This document shows positions 1-11,400 of a DNA stretch of 64,000 nt, one piece after another. Every line of letters begins with the position of its first letter. Position 1 is the first letter of the stretch. The position numbers and the translations under genes are program-made. The notes below the pieces were generated by a model, which did no database searches, had not been told where the DNA came from, and saw only the letters and a program-made list of their open reading frames with translations. Source of the DNA: Plasmodium coatneyi (Eukaryota > Apicomplexa > Aconoidasida > Haemosporida > Plasmodiidae); contig NC_033563.1 in assembly GCF_001680005.1 (NCBI RefSeq), forward strand, positions 1,364,001-1,428,000, read 5' to 3'.

Positions 1-52
1 ACAACCCACGTACCACTACCCTAACAACATTTCTTCGTACCTTCCTTCTTCA

Positions 53-1165
53 TCAAGATGATGATGATGATGATGAAGTGGTGGTTGTGTATGGAATAGA
101 ATATTCGGTTGTTGAGTTATTGTCGTCGTCGTCGCCTGAGAACCTGTTCAATTCTCTCCTAAGAGACCTTTTCCTTGTTCCATTCCCAGAGTGGTTACGC
201 TTATTAAGGAAGAATGGTTTATACTAAAAAGAAAAAAAGAAAAAAAGAAGGTGTTATGGTTGTTATGTTGGTGGAAGGAAATGTTGTTAAGTGTGGTAGG
301 TGGAAGGAATGTTGTTAGATGGGTGGTAGGTGTTTTATGATGGTGATGTTGTTGTACATACCTTGTAAAAGAGGAAAGAAACAGTTGTTGGTAATCCTAC
401 TACAGCAAGTCAACCAGATACAGCAGACACAGCTGCTGCTACACTACCACCTGACCTTTGATCAGCATCACTAAAAGAACCACTACTACCAGCTTGATTT
501 GGATTGGGGTTTGGTTTAGGTTTGGGTGGACATTCGGTTGGGTTTGGTGGTGTGTTACATTCCAATTTCTGTAGCTCCTTTTCACAATATTCTTCTTTTA
601 TACTATTGAACCAGGTACAATAATCACCACCTGCATGCTTCTGTCCTGTTGCGCAATTTGTCTCCACAGTTTTACATGCTGTTTTAATTTCCCCCATGTG
701 AGATTCATACTCCTCCTCGCACGCAGATCCATAGGTGTCATAGTGACCATTGAGTGTTCCATAGTCTCTATAACAATCATACACTACTTTCCAATAATTA
801 AAAACATTTTCGTCCATGTCCTTGTACATGATGTCACATTTATGGTCACTCTTGACGCCTTTCAATTCTGCGTAAATTCTTTTCATAGTATCTGAGAGGG
901 AAGTAACACTTACATCGATGTATAATTCATTACCTATCGAATAGTATAGGAAGTAGCAGGGTGCACTATATGATGCGCCATCCCCCATTTTTTCAGATAC
1001 GGAGTAACAGGCATATGCAATTTCCCTATCATGACCTTCAAGTGCAGAATGATTTTTCAATTTTTTCTCCAAATCATAGACGAACGTTACGTCTTTACAG
1101 TTTGCCGCGCCTTCTTTGAATGTACTATACATTTTCTTTGAAGGTAAAGCACCCAGGTGTTCCTC
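53..1165 (-). pseudogene. KIR (pir-family) variant antigen gene with an in-frame stop
   Basis: A KIR-type variant surface protein of the P. knowlesi clade, expected at the infected-erythrocyte membrane. The main exon (1165-362) follows an acceptor ending TATAG and reads EEHLGALPSKK, then a cysteine-bearing ectodomain (EIAYACYSVSEK, CDIMYK, YCTWFNSI, EYCEKELQKLEC) and a Pro/Asn linker. The membrane segment then meets TGA at 412-410; the same frame continues as LAVVGLPTTVSFLFYK to a GTATGT donor at 361. The last exon (223-53) follows TTTTTAG and gives YKPFFLNKRN, a basic stretch, four Asp and a poly-Ser end, which is the usual KIR cytoplasmic tail. Both junctions are phase 0. A short first exon must lie upstream; an ATG near 1316 (MTKVQGGRK) is only a guess. 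The stop would remove the anchor and tail, so I call it a probable pseudogene; a base error at 410-412 is the alternative. Family call is firm, pseudogene status less so. Confidence 0.8.
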
Positions 1166-2090
1166 CTATAAATTCAATTAGTAAAATATATACATTCCTA
1201 TGTATTTTTCCTTTTCATTATATTCATCATAATGTATTACATGTACACTGTTACACATTCATTTTTAAAAGAAAACAAAGAAATGAACCTTCCGTCCTCC
1301 CTGTACTTTCGTCATTATAAACGTGTACCTGCCTATAGGGTTGATTCGTTCTATAAATGTTCCTTATATACTCCTGTGGAATGTGTACATTTATCCATAT
1401 TTAGTAAGGAATGTGAACTCATAGGATAAAGGAAAAGAGATATAATACAAGAAATTATGTAAATTATATACACGAGAGAATACATGTATTCCCATAATAA
1501 TACATTCTACATCAAGCACCACCTTCTATTTATGACTGTAGAGCATGCACAAATTTTCCCCCTTTTTTTCCCTTACAAAAAACATACTATACATTACTGA
1601 ATTTACAAAATATACATCATGCCATGTGAGCCCCTCCTTTTCCTTTTTTAATTTACAACATGTACATTAACTTCCTCTTCTTTTCTTCTTTCCTCCTAAA
1701 AAGTATACTACAGGTAATCGATTTACGCAGGGTTTACACCCATCCATTTCGGATATCATCCCTTTTGAAATATATATTATATTTTACAAATTCAAACTCC
1801 CCTAATTCTTTTTTTCCTTCTTCGATAATATTATAATACAAATAGTTCATCTCTGTACTAAGCGTGCACTGCAATTCTTGGCTTTTATTCCTTCCACCTT
1901 AATGCTTATATTCCATGTACTAATCCTCCATATTTCTTCTACCATGCTCCTATTTTTTCCTCAAATAAAGGTTTAAACTTCGCATTCTCCCCTTTTTAAA
2001 GGAATATGTATAATGTCGCAAAGCCATCAACTATGTATATAGGCAAAAGACGTAAGTTGAGTTCGTCCACTAGGAGTTTAGAGTTACACG
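1166..2090. other. AT-rich region upstream of the KIR gene
   Basis: AT-rich DNA with no supported open frame. It must hold the short KIR first exon and promoter on the minus strand, but I could not fix either. Stretches such as 1556-1700 are pyrimidine-rich. Confidence 0.4.
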
Positions 2091-2440
2091 CCTCGCAGCT
2101 TAGGCTTTAGCGTTCACGGTATAGGGTTTCAGAGTTTAGGGATATCAGAGTTCACGGTTTAGAGTTTCAGGGTTTAGGATTTAGGGTTTCGGATTTAGGG
2201 TTTAGGGTTCAGGGTCTAGGGCTTGGGATTTAGGATTTTAGAGGTTCATGGTTTAGGGTTTAGGGTTCAGGGTTTTGGGTTTCAGGGTTTAGGGTTCAGG
2301 GTTTTGGGTTTCAGGGTTTTGGGTTTCAGGGTTTAGGATTCACGGATTAAGGTTTCAGGTTTTAGTTTTGACGGTTTAGGGTTCACAATTTAAGGTTGAG
2401 GGTTGAGAATTTAGGGTTTAAGTGTTCATACCTTAGTGTT
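2091..2440 (+). repeat. Interstitial telomere-like repeat, G-rich on plus strand
   Basis: Degenerate heptads of the Plasmodium telomere type, mainly GGGTTTA and GGGTTCA with variants such as GGATTTA and GGGTTTC, run almost without a break. The strand orientation is that of a right-hand chromosome end. No open frame is present. Interstitial telomere-like blocks beside SICAvar and KIR genes are a known property of this parasite clade. Confidence 0.85.
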
Positions 2441-2589
2441 CACGTTCAGGAGGAAGTGATCTGTAATGCAAACCTCTCTTGGAGCATTAATACACGAAAT
2501 ACATTCTTTCAAAGAGTAAAATCATAAAGGATGGACCCTAATGGGTGAAAATCATAATGGATAAGCCTAGGTAGACAACCGTAAAGGGT

Positions 2590-3045
2590 GAAGAATAACC
2601 TTAAGTCTAAGGCTTAAACCCTGAATCATAGACCATAAACCCTGATCCTTAGAAAATAAAGCCTCAAGCCTAAAGCCTGAAACACTAAACCGTGAACCCT
2701 AAACCCTGAAGCCTTAAGCAGTTAACCCTAAACCCTGAAACCCAAAACCGATAACCCTAAACCCTTAAGCCTTAAGCCGTGAACCCAAAACCGTGAAACC
2801 CAAAACCGTGAAACCCAAAACCGTGAAACCCAAAACCGTGAAACCCAAAACCGTGAAACCCAAAACCGTGAAACCCAAAACCGTGAAACCCAAAACCGTG
2901 AAACCCAAAACCGTGAACCCTGAATACTAAACGCTAAACCCTAAACCCGAAAACCTGAAACTCTAAACCGTTAACCCTCAAGCGTTAATCCTAGGCTGTG
3001 AACCCTAAAGCATTAATCCTAAACCCTAAACCTTGAACCTAATTC
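2590..3045 (-). repeat. Interstitial telomere-like repeat, C-rich on plus strand
   Basis: The complement orientation of the preceding block: CCCTAAA, CCCTGAA and CCGTGAA units. It contains a regular 15-base tandem array (2777-2910, reported separately). About 150 bases of non-telomeric sequence separate it from the G-rich block, so together they form an inverted pair. Confidence 0.85.
2777..2910. repeat. 15-base minisatellite inside the telomere-like block
   Basis: One 14-base unit (2777-2790) is followed by eight identical copies of the 15-base unit CCGTGAAACCCAAAA (2791-2910). The unit is a telomere-like heptad variant joined to a second one. The perfect identity contrasts with the degenerate heptads around it and points to recent expansion. 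Confidence 0.9.
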
Positions 3046-3902
3046 CCACTTTCCCTTAGCCCAGATACAATCTTACCCTTAGGCCGGATCCAGTCTTCCC
3101 TTAATTCAGTCCCCACACCTATTCCCTCAACTCGTAAACCATCAACCCCTCCTTTGGGCGAAATACTCTGAGTTATTCCTCGCGATTATTTATTCTCTAG
3201 TGTTGTTGAAGCATGTATTTGGGAGGAGGATGGTCCTGTTCGTAGAGTAGGATGCTACTTCTGTGTGGATAATTTTGAAGGATGAGTTAGTTTATCGGAC
3301 TTTTAGCACAAGGAAAGGGGATATATCAGCTTCTGCTTTAGGAGCACGGTGCAGACACACACACTGGAATTTCTCTTTCGATGAGACGTGTATTTATGTA
3401 CACATAGCATAGGTATATAACCATCTGTACATACCATGCATGCTACTGAAAAAATTTTCACTTTTCTCCTTTTTTTCCCTTCCCGTGTTCCATTTAATAA
3501 GTGCGGGTTAAAAAATGTGAAGGGAAAAAATAAAAAAAAATGAAATAAGCCCCCCCCCCGCCCAGAAAAATGAATGTTCCCAGGCGGAGGTGCTTAAATG
3601 GTGAACATGCAAAACGGGGGTGCACCATTTATAACTTTAAAAGTATAATAAGACAAAATAACGAATCGATAAAATGATGCGGTGTAGTTCGAAAAAAGGC
3701 AAGGGGCAAAATATGTTTCCAAAATTTGATTCCCCCAAAGAAGGCCAAAATCGCAAAGATGGGAATTCTAAATGCGATCTCTATTTCTTTTTCACTCTAT
3801 TGAGTAAGCTATCTGGTGGATGTGTGCCTTGTAGTTCCACCTGGGTGGTGCTTAAAATGGTCGTCTGGATGTTCAACCCAAATTACGCACACTTTTCTCC
3901 TT
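3046..3902. other. Intergenic, 3' flank of HAP2
   Basis: No supported gene. A 79-codon plus-strand frame at 3674-3913 runs into the HAP2 stop and has no family features. Contains short A and C homopolymers (3530-3560). Confidence 0.4.
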
Positions 3903-6572
3903 CTAAACGTTAAAGGTACCCCTTGCATCTCCGCGTGAGGGAGCGCGCGCACCATGATTAGGAGATCTGTCCGATTGGCTCAAGTCTATTGAACTAGCAG
4001 ATTCCGATGAGTACATTATATTTCTCTCTGAAGAGGAGCGACAATGTTGGTTAAAATCGATTTGCGAGTGTGCATCCGTCATTGTCTTGTTGCCCATTTT
4101 GTCAGATTTTTTTTTCTCAGTCATCACCCTCCTTTCTTTATATCCCCCACTTTTTGTTGACTTCTTCACACGGAAGGAACCATTTCCCGCACCGTTTTTT
4201 TGAGACATGGATGAAACACTGCTGGTTTCAATTAAGGAAGATGATGATGAGGAGGCGGCCCCTTTTTCCTTCTTTTTACATTTACTTTTTTTACCGCGGA
4301 TGTTTAGGCGCTCCTTGATACCTCCCAGGTTGATGCTTTGCACGGCCACTAAAAGCGAGTGGTATATTCTAAGGGCAAGGGATAGACACACGAAAAAGAA
4401 TTTGATAAAAAATGGTAACAGCGGAATTAATGCAGGTGCGAGGATAACCAAAATGGCAATTATGGCAAATTTCCTGATGATATTTTTGATCCGATTTGTG
4501 TAATAATTAACACATTTTTGAATGTTAAATAGGTAGCAAAAAACCTCAAGGTTACAGTTGCATGTATCGCTATCAGAATTTTGAGCAGCTTCTGGTTCGG
4601 CGTCATGTTGAGTTATACTGGGTTCGACTGGCACTTCTGGCTGTATTACGTCTACCACGTGTATAGTCTCTTTTGAAGTTAATAGGAAGTCCTCCTTGGA
4701 ACACTCCCTTCCATTCGAATCACGAAGAATTGCCTTACACATGGTTTGTATTTCTTTGTTTATTAAAAATTTGATAATAAAATAGAAGGCGTAATTCTTG
4801 TTAGCATCAATGAATGCGTTTACAGGACTGATAGGACCAAGGTGAGTGGCCATCTTCCCGGTGTCCTTATCTGTGCAGATCACATGGCAAGAAAAGTTTG
4901 CGCCCACATTAGCACTGTTGTTCCAGGTATGCACAATTAGGACACAATCCTTCGACTCTGACTGATTAGAGGAACAATCTTTGGGAGTCGTAATATGAGT
5001 AATGGTGGCCGTCGAAATTGGCCTAATTTCATAAACCTCCAGTGCACTCGTTTCAAACTTAATTTCAACAGAGTGATTTCCATTAAATTTATATTCAATG
5101 AACTGCGTATGTGCAGCTGTCTTTTCGTTGTAAAAGACTTTATTATCTAAATCGTTGGCATCGACCTTTTTATGATTGTTGTTAATCTTATCTTTCAAAT
5201 GGTCAGGCAAAGCGGATGGTTTGTATATCCTCGTCTGTGGTTCTGATGCATATACATTTTTAATTTTATATTTTGAAGCCCCATCTGAATCCATAGCTGC
5301 TTTGTGCGCATCATAATATCTTTGAAGGTTTACAGAAATGCAATGCCCAGGGGGGGCACCACAGAAGTTCCCATTAGCTGCTCTCCATTTAGTTAGAGAC
5401 ACGCCAAACTTATCACATGTTTTGCCACTCAAATCGAAAAGATACTTAGGCATCATGAGAGCTTTTCTCAAACAGGGATGAATTACGTTACATATTCCAT
5501 GATAATCACATCCTTTCAGAAGAGGGGAATTTTCCTGTAACCCACAATTCCTAGTAACATCGCTAGCTAAGACATCTATATCGTTCACAGGGGAAGAAGG
5601 AATGAGAATATAATCATTCGACAAATTGACTAACGTGTTTTTCCCATGAAATTCACTCCTTAGAAGTAACCACAAGTCGAAATAATCATCCCTAATTTCA
5701 GTTATAGAGTCATTCAGTTCATATTTCTTTTCCTTTGTGACCAAATCATACGTCTTATTTAAAACACTGCTGACGTCATCATAAGAATATTCCTGCACAG
5801 TTATTTCAACGTGGGTATTAAATATTGGTGGATAATCTATATCATACACAGCATAATAGGAGAAGTCCATAATGGCACAGTGCCTACTGTAAACGTTGGC
5901 CGATTCGGAAAACATGTTGAAATAAATGCACTTTAATTTTGCCCTCTTTATATCTTTATTATCCTTGAACAGGTTGTACGACTGGCATGAGCATGATTCC
6001 CCCTTTATGTACTCAAGAAAATGAGGTGGGAAATCTCCATCTGGGTTGTTCATTTCTTCTATCCTCCGTACGTTGCATGTGGATGTGTACTTCTTGATCT
6101 GCCATTCTGTGTATTTTTTAAACTTCTGGTGATTAAACACGTCCACTACTTCTGTATATTTGAAGGGGATGTCTTTCATATATTTCAGGTAATACAAAAG
6201 GGTCACGTAATCTCTTCGAATAGTTAAAAAGTATCCTTTTCCATCCGGTCTTAGCACCTTCAATCGTAATACCTACAATAAAATGGGGGGATACACCCAG
6301 GGGATAATACACACGTAGGAGCTTCTCCTGAGCGAGCTTTCCCTTTGCACGCTTCTTACACTCACCGAGTTGTTCGAAACGTCTAACTCCCCAAACGCAA
6401 CCATTCTACATGTTGAGTCGTCCGACGAAGATGTGCACACTTTCTTTTTAGCAAAGGAGTGTGCCACCTGGATGAAAGACGTACTCCTGCTTCCATCCTT
6501 CCGTTTGTTCCTCCAAATAATTGCGAAGCACAGGAGGACGACGAAATAGTGGAGTGCCCACGTGAGTTTCAT
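3903..6572 (-). CDS. HAP2: HAP2/GCS1 male gamete fusion protein
   Basis: The class II-like fusogen that acts on the male gamete membrane when gametes fuse. Exon 1 (6572-6366) encodes a signal peptide ([20 protein letters not shown]) and ends at a consensus donor GTGAGT; exon 2 (6272-3903) follows TATTGTAG and joins in phase 0 as [14 protein letters not shown]. Total is about 858 residues, close to the length known for Plasmodium HAP2. The diagnostic HAP2-GCS1 domain lies near residues 325-385: [13 protein letters not shown], then [26 protein letters not shown] and ISVNL. A hydrophobic membrane segment ([20 protein letters not shown]) is followed by a Lys/Ser-rich cytoplasmic tail. The 1.9 kb upstream region to MSA180 should hold its gametocyte promoter. 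The family call is strong; the intron is inferred from splice signals and phase. Confidence 0.95.
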
Positions 6573-8453
6573 TTTGTGCGAGCGCTTCTTTTCCTCCTAC
6601 TTTTTCACTTAGTTTTACGTTCTGTCATGAGGGGGGAGGCTAAGGTAGATGGACTCTTCGCGCGTGCGCATGTGGATATGTCTGTATATATGGCTCAACC
6701 CGCGCATAAAAGGGGGACACCTCCGTGATCTCACCTCATGATCTTCATACGCGCACGCTACGTCCGTCTATGTCTTTTCCCCAAACTGCAGCATAATATA
6801 GCGTTGCGTGGGGGCGTCCATTGGTGAGCACTATTTCTAACTATTCATCAAAATTTTCTCTTAAAAAAATTTTACACTGCTTTATCCTATTTCTGGCATA
6901 ATCCTTCCTACTAAATTGGCTCCTTTGCGTTGTCTCTCTTTTGCATTTTCCCCAACGAGGGAATTTGTACCCTTGCACATCTACGCGCAGCATAAAAATG
7001 TCTCACCCCAGGTCCATTTTCTGCACTTTTTTTTTTTTTTCGAAAATCCGTAAGCAATAAAATAAGTAATAGACATGATATAATGATGCAAAATAATGAC
7101 TAATGGCAAGGCTAAGGATGCTCCTTCTATTGTCAGTATAGTTTCGCCGCGAAAAGGAGGATGACGCGAAGGTTTTTTTTTTTTATTCTTTTTTTTTTTC
7201 TATGTATCAAAACTTTTTTTAAAATTTATTTCTTTGCCTTTTTTTCCTTTTCTCTTTTTCTTGCGGAATTTTTTTTTTTTTTTTTTTTTGAGAGGGGAGA
7301 GCTCCTACTTAAAATGCTTTTTTAACATTGCACACATGCTGCATTGAGGGAAATAAATTTATAGGGTGAGGTAAAAAAAGATAACGCCCCCCCCATCTAA
7401 TTCCTTCACCAATTTGTTGTGTGTTCAAATGATTTAGTGCCACTACTGCATTCAGTAAAAAAAGAAGCACCCTGTAGACGCGTCGCACTTATAATTTATA
7501 CCTATTTGGAGGATCATAGAGCAGGTAAAAATCGACATAGTGCAGAATGTTGCAAGAATGATCCCTGTTAAATGCCTCTTCATTGTTAAGCCGGTTAAGC
7601 AGCGCCCTAGTGAAACGCCTGCTCCTGAGTCGAACGAATGACGCAAGAGCACCACTCCGTAATCGGGATGAAGCAGAGCAGTTAGCGCATATTGCCCATG
7701 CGTCCGTTGGGTATACTCCCCCACCAAAATTGCGGGAATTTTTCTTTTTTTTAATAAACTGTAATTGGGCTACAGGCTAAAATGCGGATAAGTGATGAGG
7801 AACACATTAACATTAAGCAATAAATCATAATGCTGTTGAAGGAAAAAGCACAATGAAAATCTGCTTGAAACAAGTTGCATCGCGCGCATTCTGCTGAGCG
7901 TCTGCACGTGTAGGTACTAATGAGTATGCCCATGGTTGTGCGCATTAGATGAATCGGTAAAAAAAAGAGGGCATATACTTTAGCACGTGTTAATTATAGG
8001 TGTCGGTAAGCATGTGTGTGGGTACATAAGTGCACTCGCACGTGCCCACGCCGCTAGAAAGAGCGACAAAATGCACCTGCTCACTATATGCTAAGCGGCT
8101 CGGGGATATCAGTCACATCCTCGGCGCCTTTATCAACTGGGAATATGCCAGAACGTTCCTTCCACGCTGTTCGCAGGGGGGGGAGGTCCGCCTGGACAGG
8201 GTACCCATCTGCCGCGCTTTATCTCACGAAGCAGCTGCGTTTATCTCCACTTGTTTCTCACCCCCCTGGGGGGCTGCCTTATCTTCCCTTTTTTGCAAGA
8301 GGAATTTTTAAGAGTTTGTCTTCACCCCATATCACGGTGATGACATGCAGTTTGGAGGCGCGCGCTGGATGGTAGCGCTTTGTTCGTAAAGGTGGTCCGT
8401 GATAGTCGAAGGGTGGGTTATTCTGGTTAAGCGGCAGAACAGAACAGAAAAAG
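6573..8453. other. Intergenic between HAP2 5' end and MSA180 3' end
   Basis: About 1.9 kb with no supported gene. It holds several poly-T tracts (7028-7040, 7173-7200, 7269-7289) and a comparatively GC-rich part at 8030-8400 whose short overlapping frames show no family features. Presumably the HAP2 promoter and MSA180 terminator. Confidence 0.4.
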
Positions 8454-11400
8454 TCACGCTTCCTGGTTGATGTGGTTTTCATTCGGAGCGTAGTTAAAGA
8501 AGAGGTAGTTGACCCCCTCGTCCAAAATGATGAAGGCGTTTATGGGTAGAAATCTTCCCTTGTAGGAAAAGAATTGCTGAGTAGCCCTAATGTCCAAAAT
8601 GACCTCTAACAAGCTATGCAAAAAGGAAATATTCAAAACGTTAATAGTGGTCGTAATTATAATATTCGTCATGGAAGGATTATCATTGTAAATGATTAAT
8701 TTGTATTCCTTCAGTTCAGCTAAATGTTCACTCAACTTGGGACTCAATTCCCCATGGTGCTGCACAATATTGTTGCCAATTTTTCTGTACTCATAATACA
8801 TGTATTTATCTATAGCGCTTCTGGAATATTTTGTGATGAATTCATTTTGTGATATTTTTAATTTGTAATTATTTAGATCTTTTGAAGGTTGTTTGTACAA
8901 GATGAATCCGTAGGGTGTCAACCACGTTGCATTCAGCATTCGTTCTGTTAACACATCTTCCATGTAAATGAATAGCGACTCATAAATTTCCTTTTCGTTA
9001 AATACGATGTTGTTGTATGGTTGGCTATTCAGCATAATGTCCTTTTTGGAAGAAAAAAAGTTCGAAGTAGAAATTATGGATAACTCCTTTGCATATTTAT
9101 TCTTCTTCGAATATTGTTCATGTGAATACATAATGTGTTTTTCTATAAAGTTGAGGATGTTTGCTTGGTTTTCTATGTGCTTCTCAATATTTTTATTTTG
9201 CTTCATTTCCTCTATCTGGAAGATTCCACAGAGATCTTCCACGTATATAATTAGTGAAATTTTTTGCAACAAAAATATGAAGAAATCCAGGTCCACTTTG
9301 TATTTGTTCTTCATGTTGGAGGAGAACTGCAACACCACGGTGTCTTGATCCAGATGTTCCTGGAATGTCATTTCTTCGTTGTAATTAATTTTCTTCAAGA
9401 AGTTATCTATGTAGTTCATGTTTTGACAATACTCCCCTGTTTTCCACACATGTACATTTTTAAAAAAATAAATTAAATACTTGGCGCTTATCGTTTTTTT
9501 CTTATTACCTGAGTAGTTTTTTTCCACTTTGCTCTGCAATTTGAGGGTATCCACAGCATTCTCGTCGCTCTCTTTTACGTTGTTCTCACTTTCCCCTTGG
9601 TCTGCCCCATCGGTTGTAACACCTCCATCACCCTTGTGCTTGTCATCCTCGTCGGAATTCTTTGCAACAGTTGTGGGCGCCTTCTTAACACGCACTTCCT
9701 TCTCCAAAAAGGAGAACTTCAAACTCATGCCGTCCTTTTCGTCCATTTCCTTTTCGTTCAATTTATTTTCCCCATGGTCAAAGAGGTTCATCTGGAGCTT
9801 TTTCGCGTTGTAAAAGTCTTCGTGGTTGGGAGGGCTTTTCAACGGAACCCAGTCGCTGTTTCCCATGATTTCATGCTCCACGGGGGTTCCTGCATCCCCG
9901 TTGCAGCCATCACTGCATTCACCGCCGCAATCATCACTGCATCCATCGTTACATCCATCGTTACATCCATCGTTGCATCCATTTTTGTTTTCCCCTTTGG
10001 AGTGCTTCTCCGCAGACTCCAGAATGGGCACCAAGAAGTGGCCCAACTTGGGGTTTCGCTTATTCGTCTTGTCTTCCACATTTATTTTGGAAGAATTATC
10101 CGACTGCAGAATTTCCAAATCGTGGTCGTCCTTTCCTTGGTTGCTGTACGTGGGGAAAAACTGGTTTCCTACTCGGTACGAGTTTATGTAAAATATTTTC
10201 GACTTCACTTCGTCAATCAGCACGTTCTTAACATCCTGGATGTTTTTCAGGTCCACTTGGGAGGCGTTGTAGTAGATGTTTAGTGTGTCTACGTCTGGGT
10301 ACGTAAGCTTATCATCATCGGGCACACCTGCGTTCTTGCTTAGACCAATGCCGTCAACCGCGTTTTCTCCAAATCCGCTAGCGAGGTTAGGTCCACTTTT
10401 ACCGCTGACGCTACTTACAGGCGCAGTAGTCGATGCGTTGCACGTCCTCAAGGGGGGAAGTACCTGCTGTTGTGGTAGTAGGCCGTCGTGTAAAGGTCCT
10501 TAATATCCAAATATTTCACAGGCTTATCTATGGATATTTTTCCATTCTCCTTAATATAATTCAATTTCTCCTGCAGAAGAATTAAATTCTCCAGCAGATA
10601 ATAGGCAGAGAAATTTTTCAAGTATGCCGAGTTATTCGACTGGGTGAAGTATCCCTTCAAATTATATTTGTACTGTTTACAGTAGCTGATAATATTGTTG
10701 GTGTAGGATTTACAGGGGCAAATGAGAGGTATGGTTTTTTTATTTATATTTAGCAAAACTAGCAAGCTTTCAAAATTTTTTCCATTAAATTCGTAATTTG
10801 AATTTGTCGTGACAATCATGCCATTATTATGGAAATGGAAAGACATCTTCTCATACAATAGCATATCATTATTTACTAGTTCTAACACATCTGTGATCCC
10901 CATGCAGTACGATGCACACACAGTTTGTGTAAACTTCTCAATAAAAATAATCGTTTCAGTTATATTAAACACATTTAAGAATTCCATCACTTTTAAGAGA
11001 TCTTTGTAATTTTTTTTTACTAAATTTTCTCTAAAATCGAAGAAATTTAAGAATCCATTTGTTCCATTTTGTCCTACTTTAACGTACATCGTGTCTTTAA
11101 CCTTTTCTGTTGTTTTTTCATCTACGATGTCTTTCTTTGTTTTCATTTTTCTGCTCTTCATTTCTTTTTTTTTGAATATGGGTCTGTTTTTGTTGCTTTG
11201 CCCAAGAGTATTTTTGTCCTCCTTCAGTTCGCTGTTTTTGCTTTCGCTCGGTTCTAGGTAGTCTACCAGTTCTAGAAGCGCGTTTAGGAAGGGGTTCCCG
11301 GCGCTTTGCTTTGCATTTTTCTTCTCCGTACCAGTTTCGTCATCCGCTTCTTCTTCTTCCTCCTCCTCCTTATCGCCTTTTCCCCCTTTCGGGTGCCCCC

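Noticed and set aside
3674..3913. 79-codon frame at the 3' end of HAP2
   Set aside because: Overlaps the HAP2 stop region, no recognisable features.
8030..8375. Overlapping frames of 93-95 codons in a more GC-rich stretch
   Set aside because: Two competing frames of similar length with no domain or signal; likely a consequence of local base composition.
9597..10283. 228-codon plus-strand frame opposite MSA180
   Set aside because: Antisense shadow of a gene with a clear signal peptide and continuous frame; no features of its own.
10448..11283. Introns as the explanation for the MSA180 frame changes
   Set aside because: No GT-AG pairs bridge the frames; both changes fall exactly at six-base G/C runs and a one-base addition restores continuous coding.
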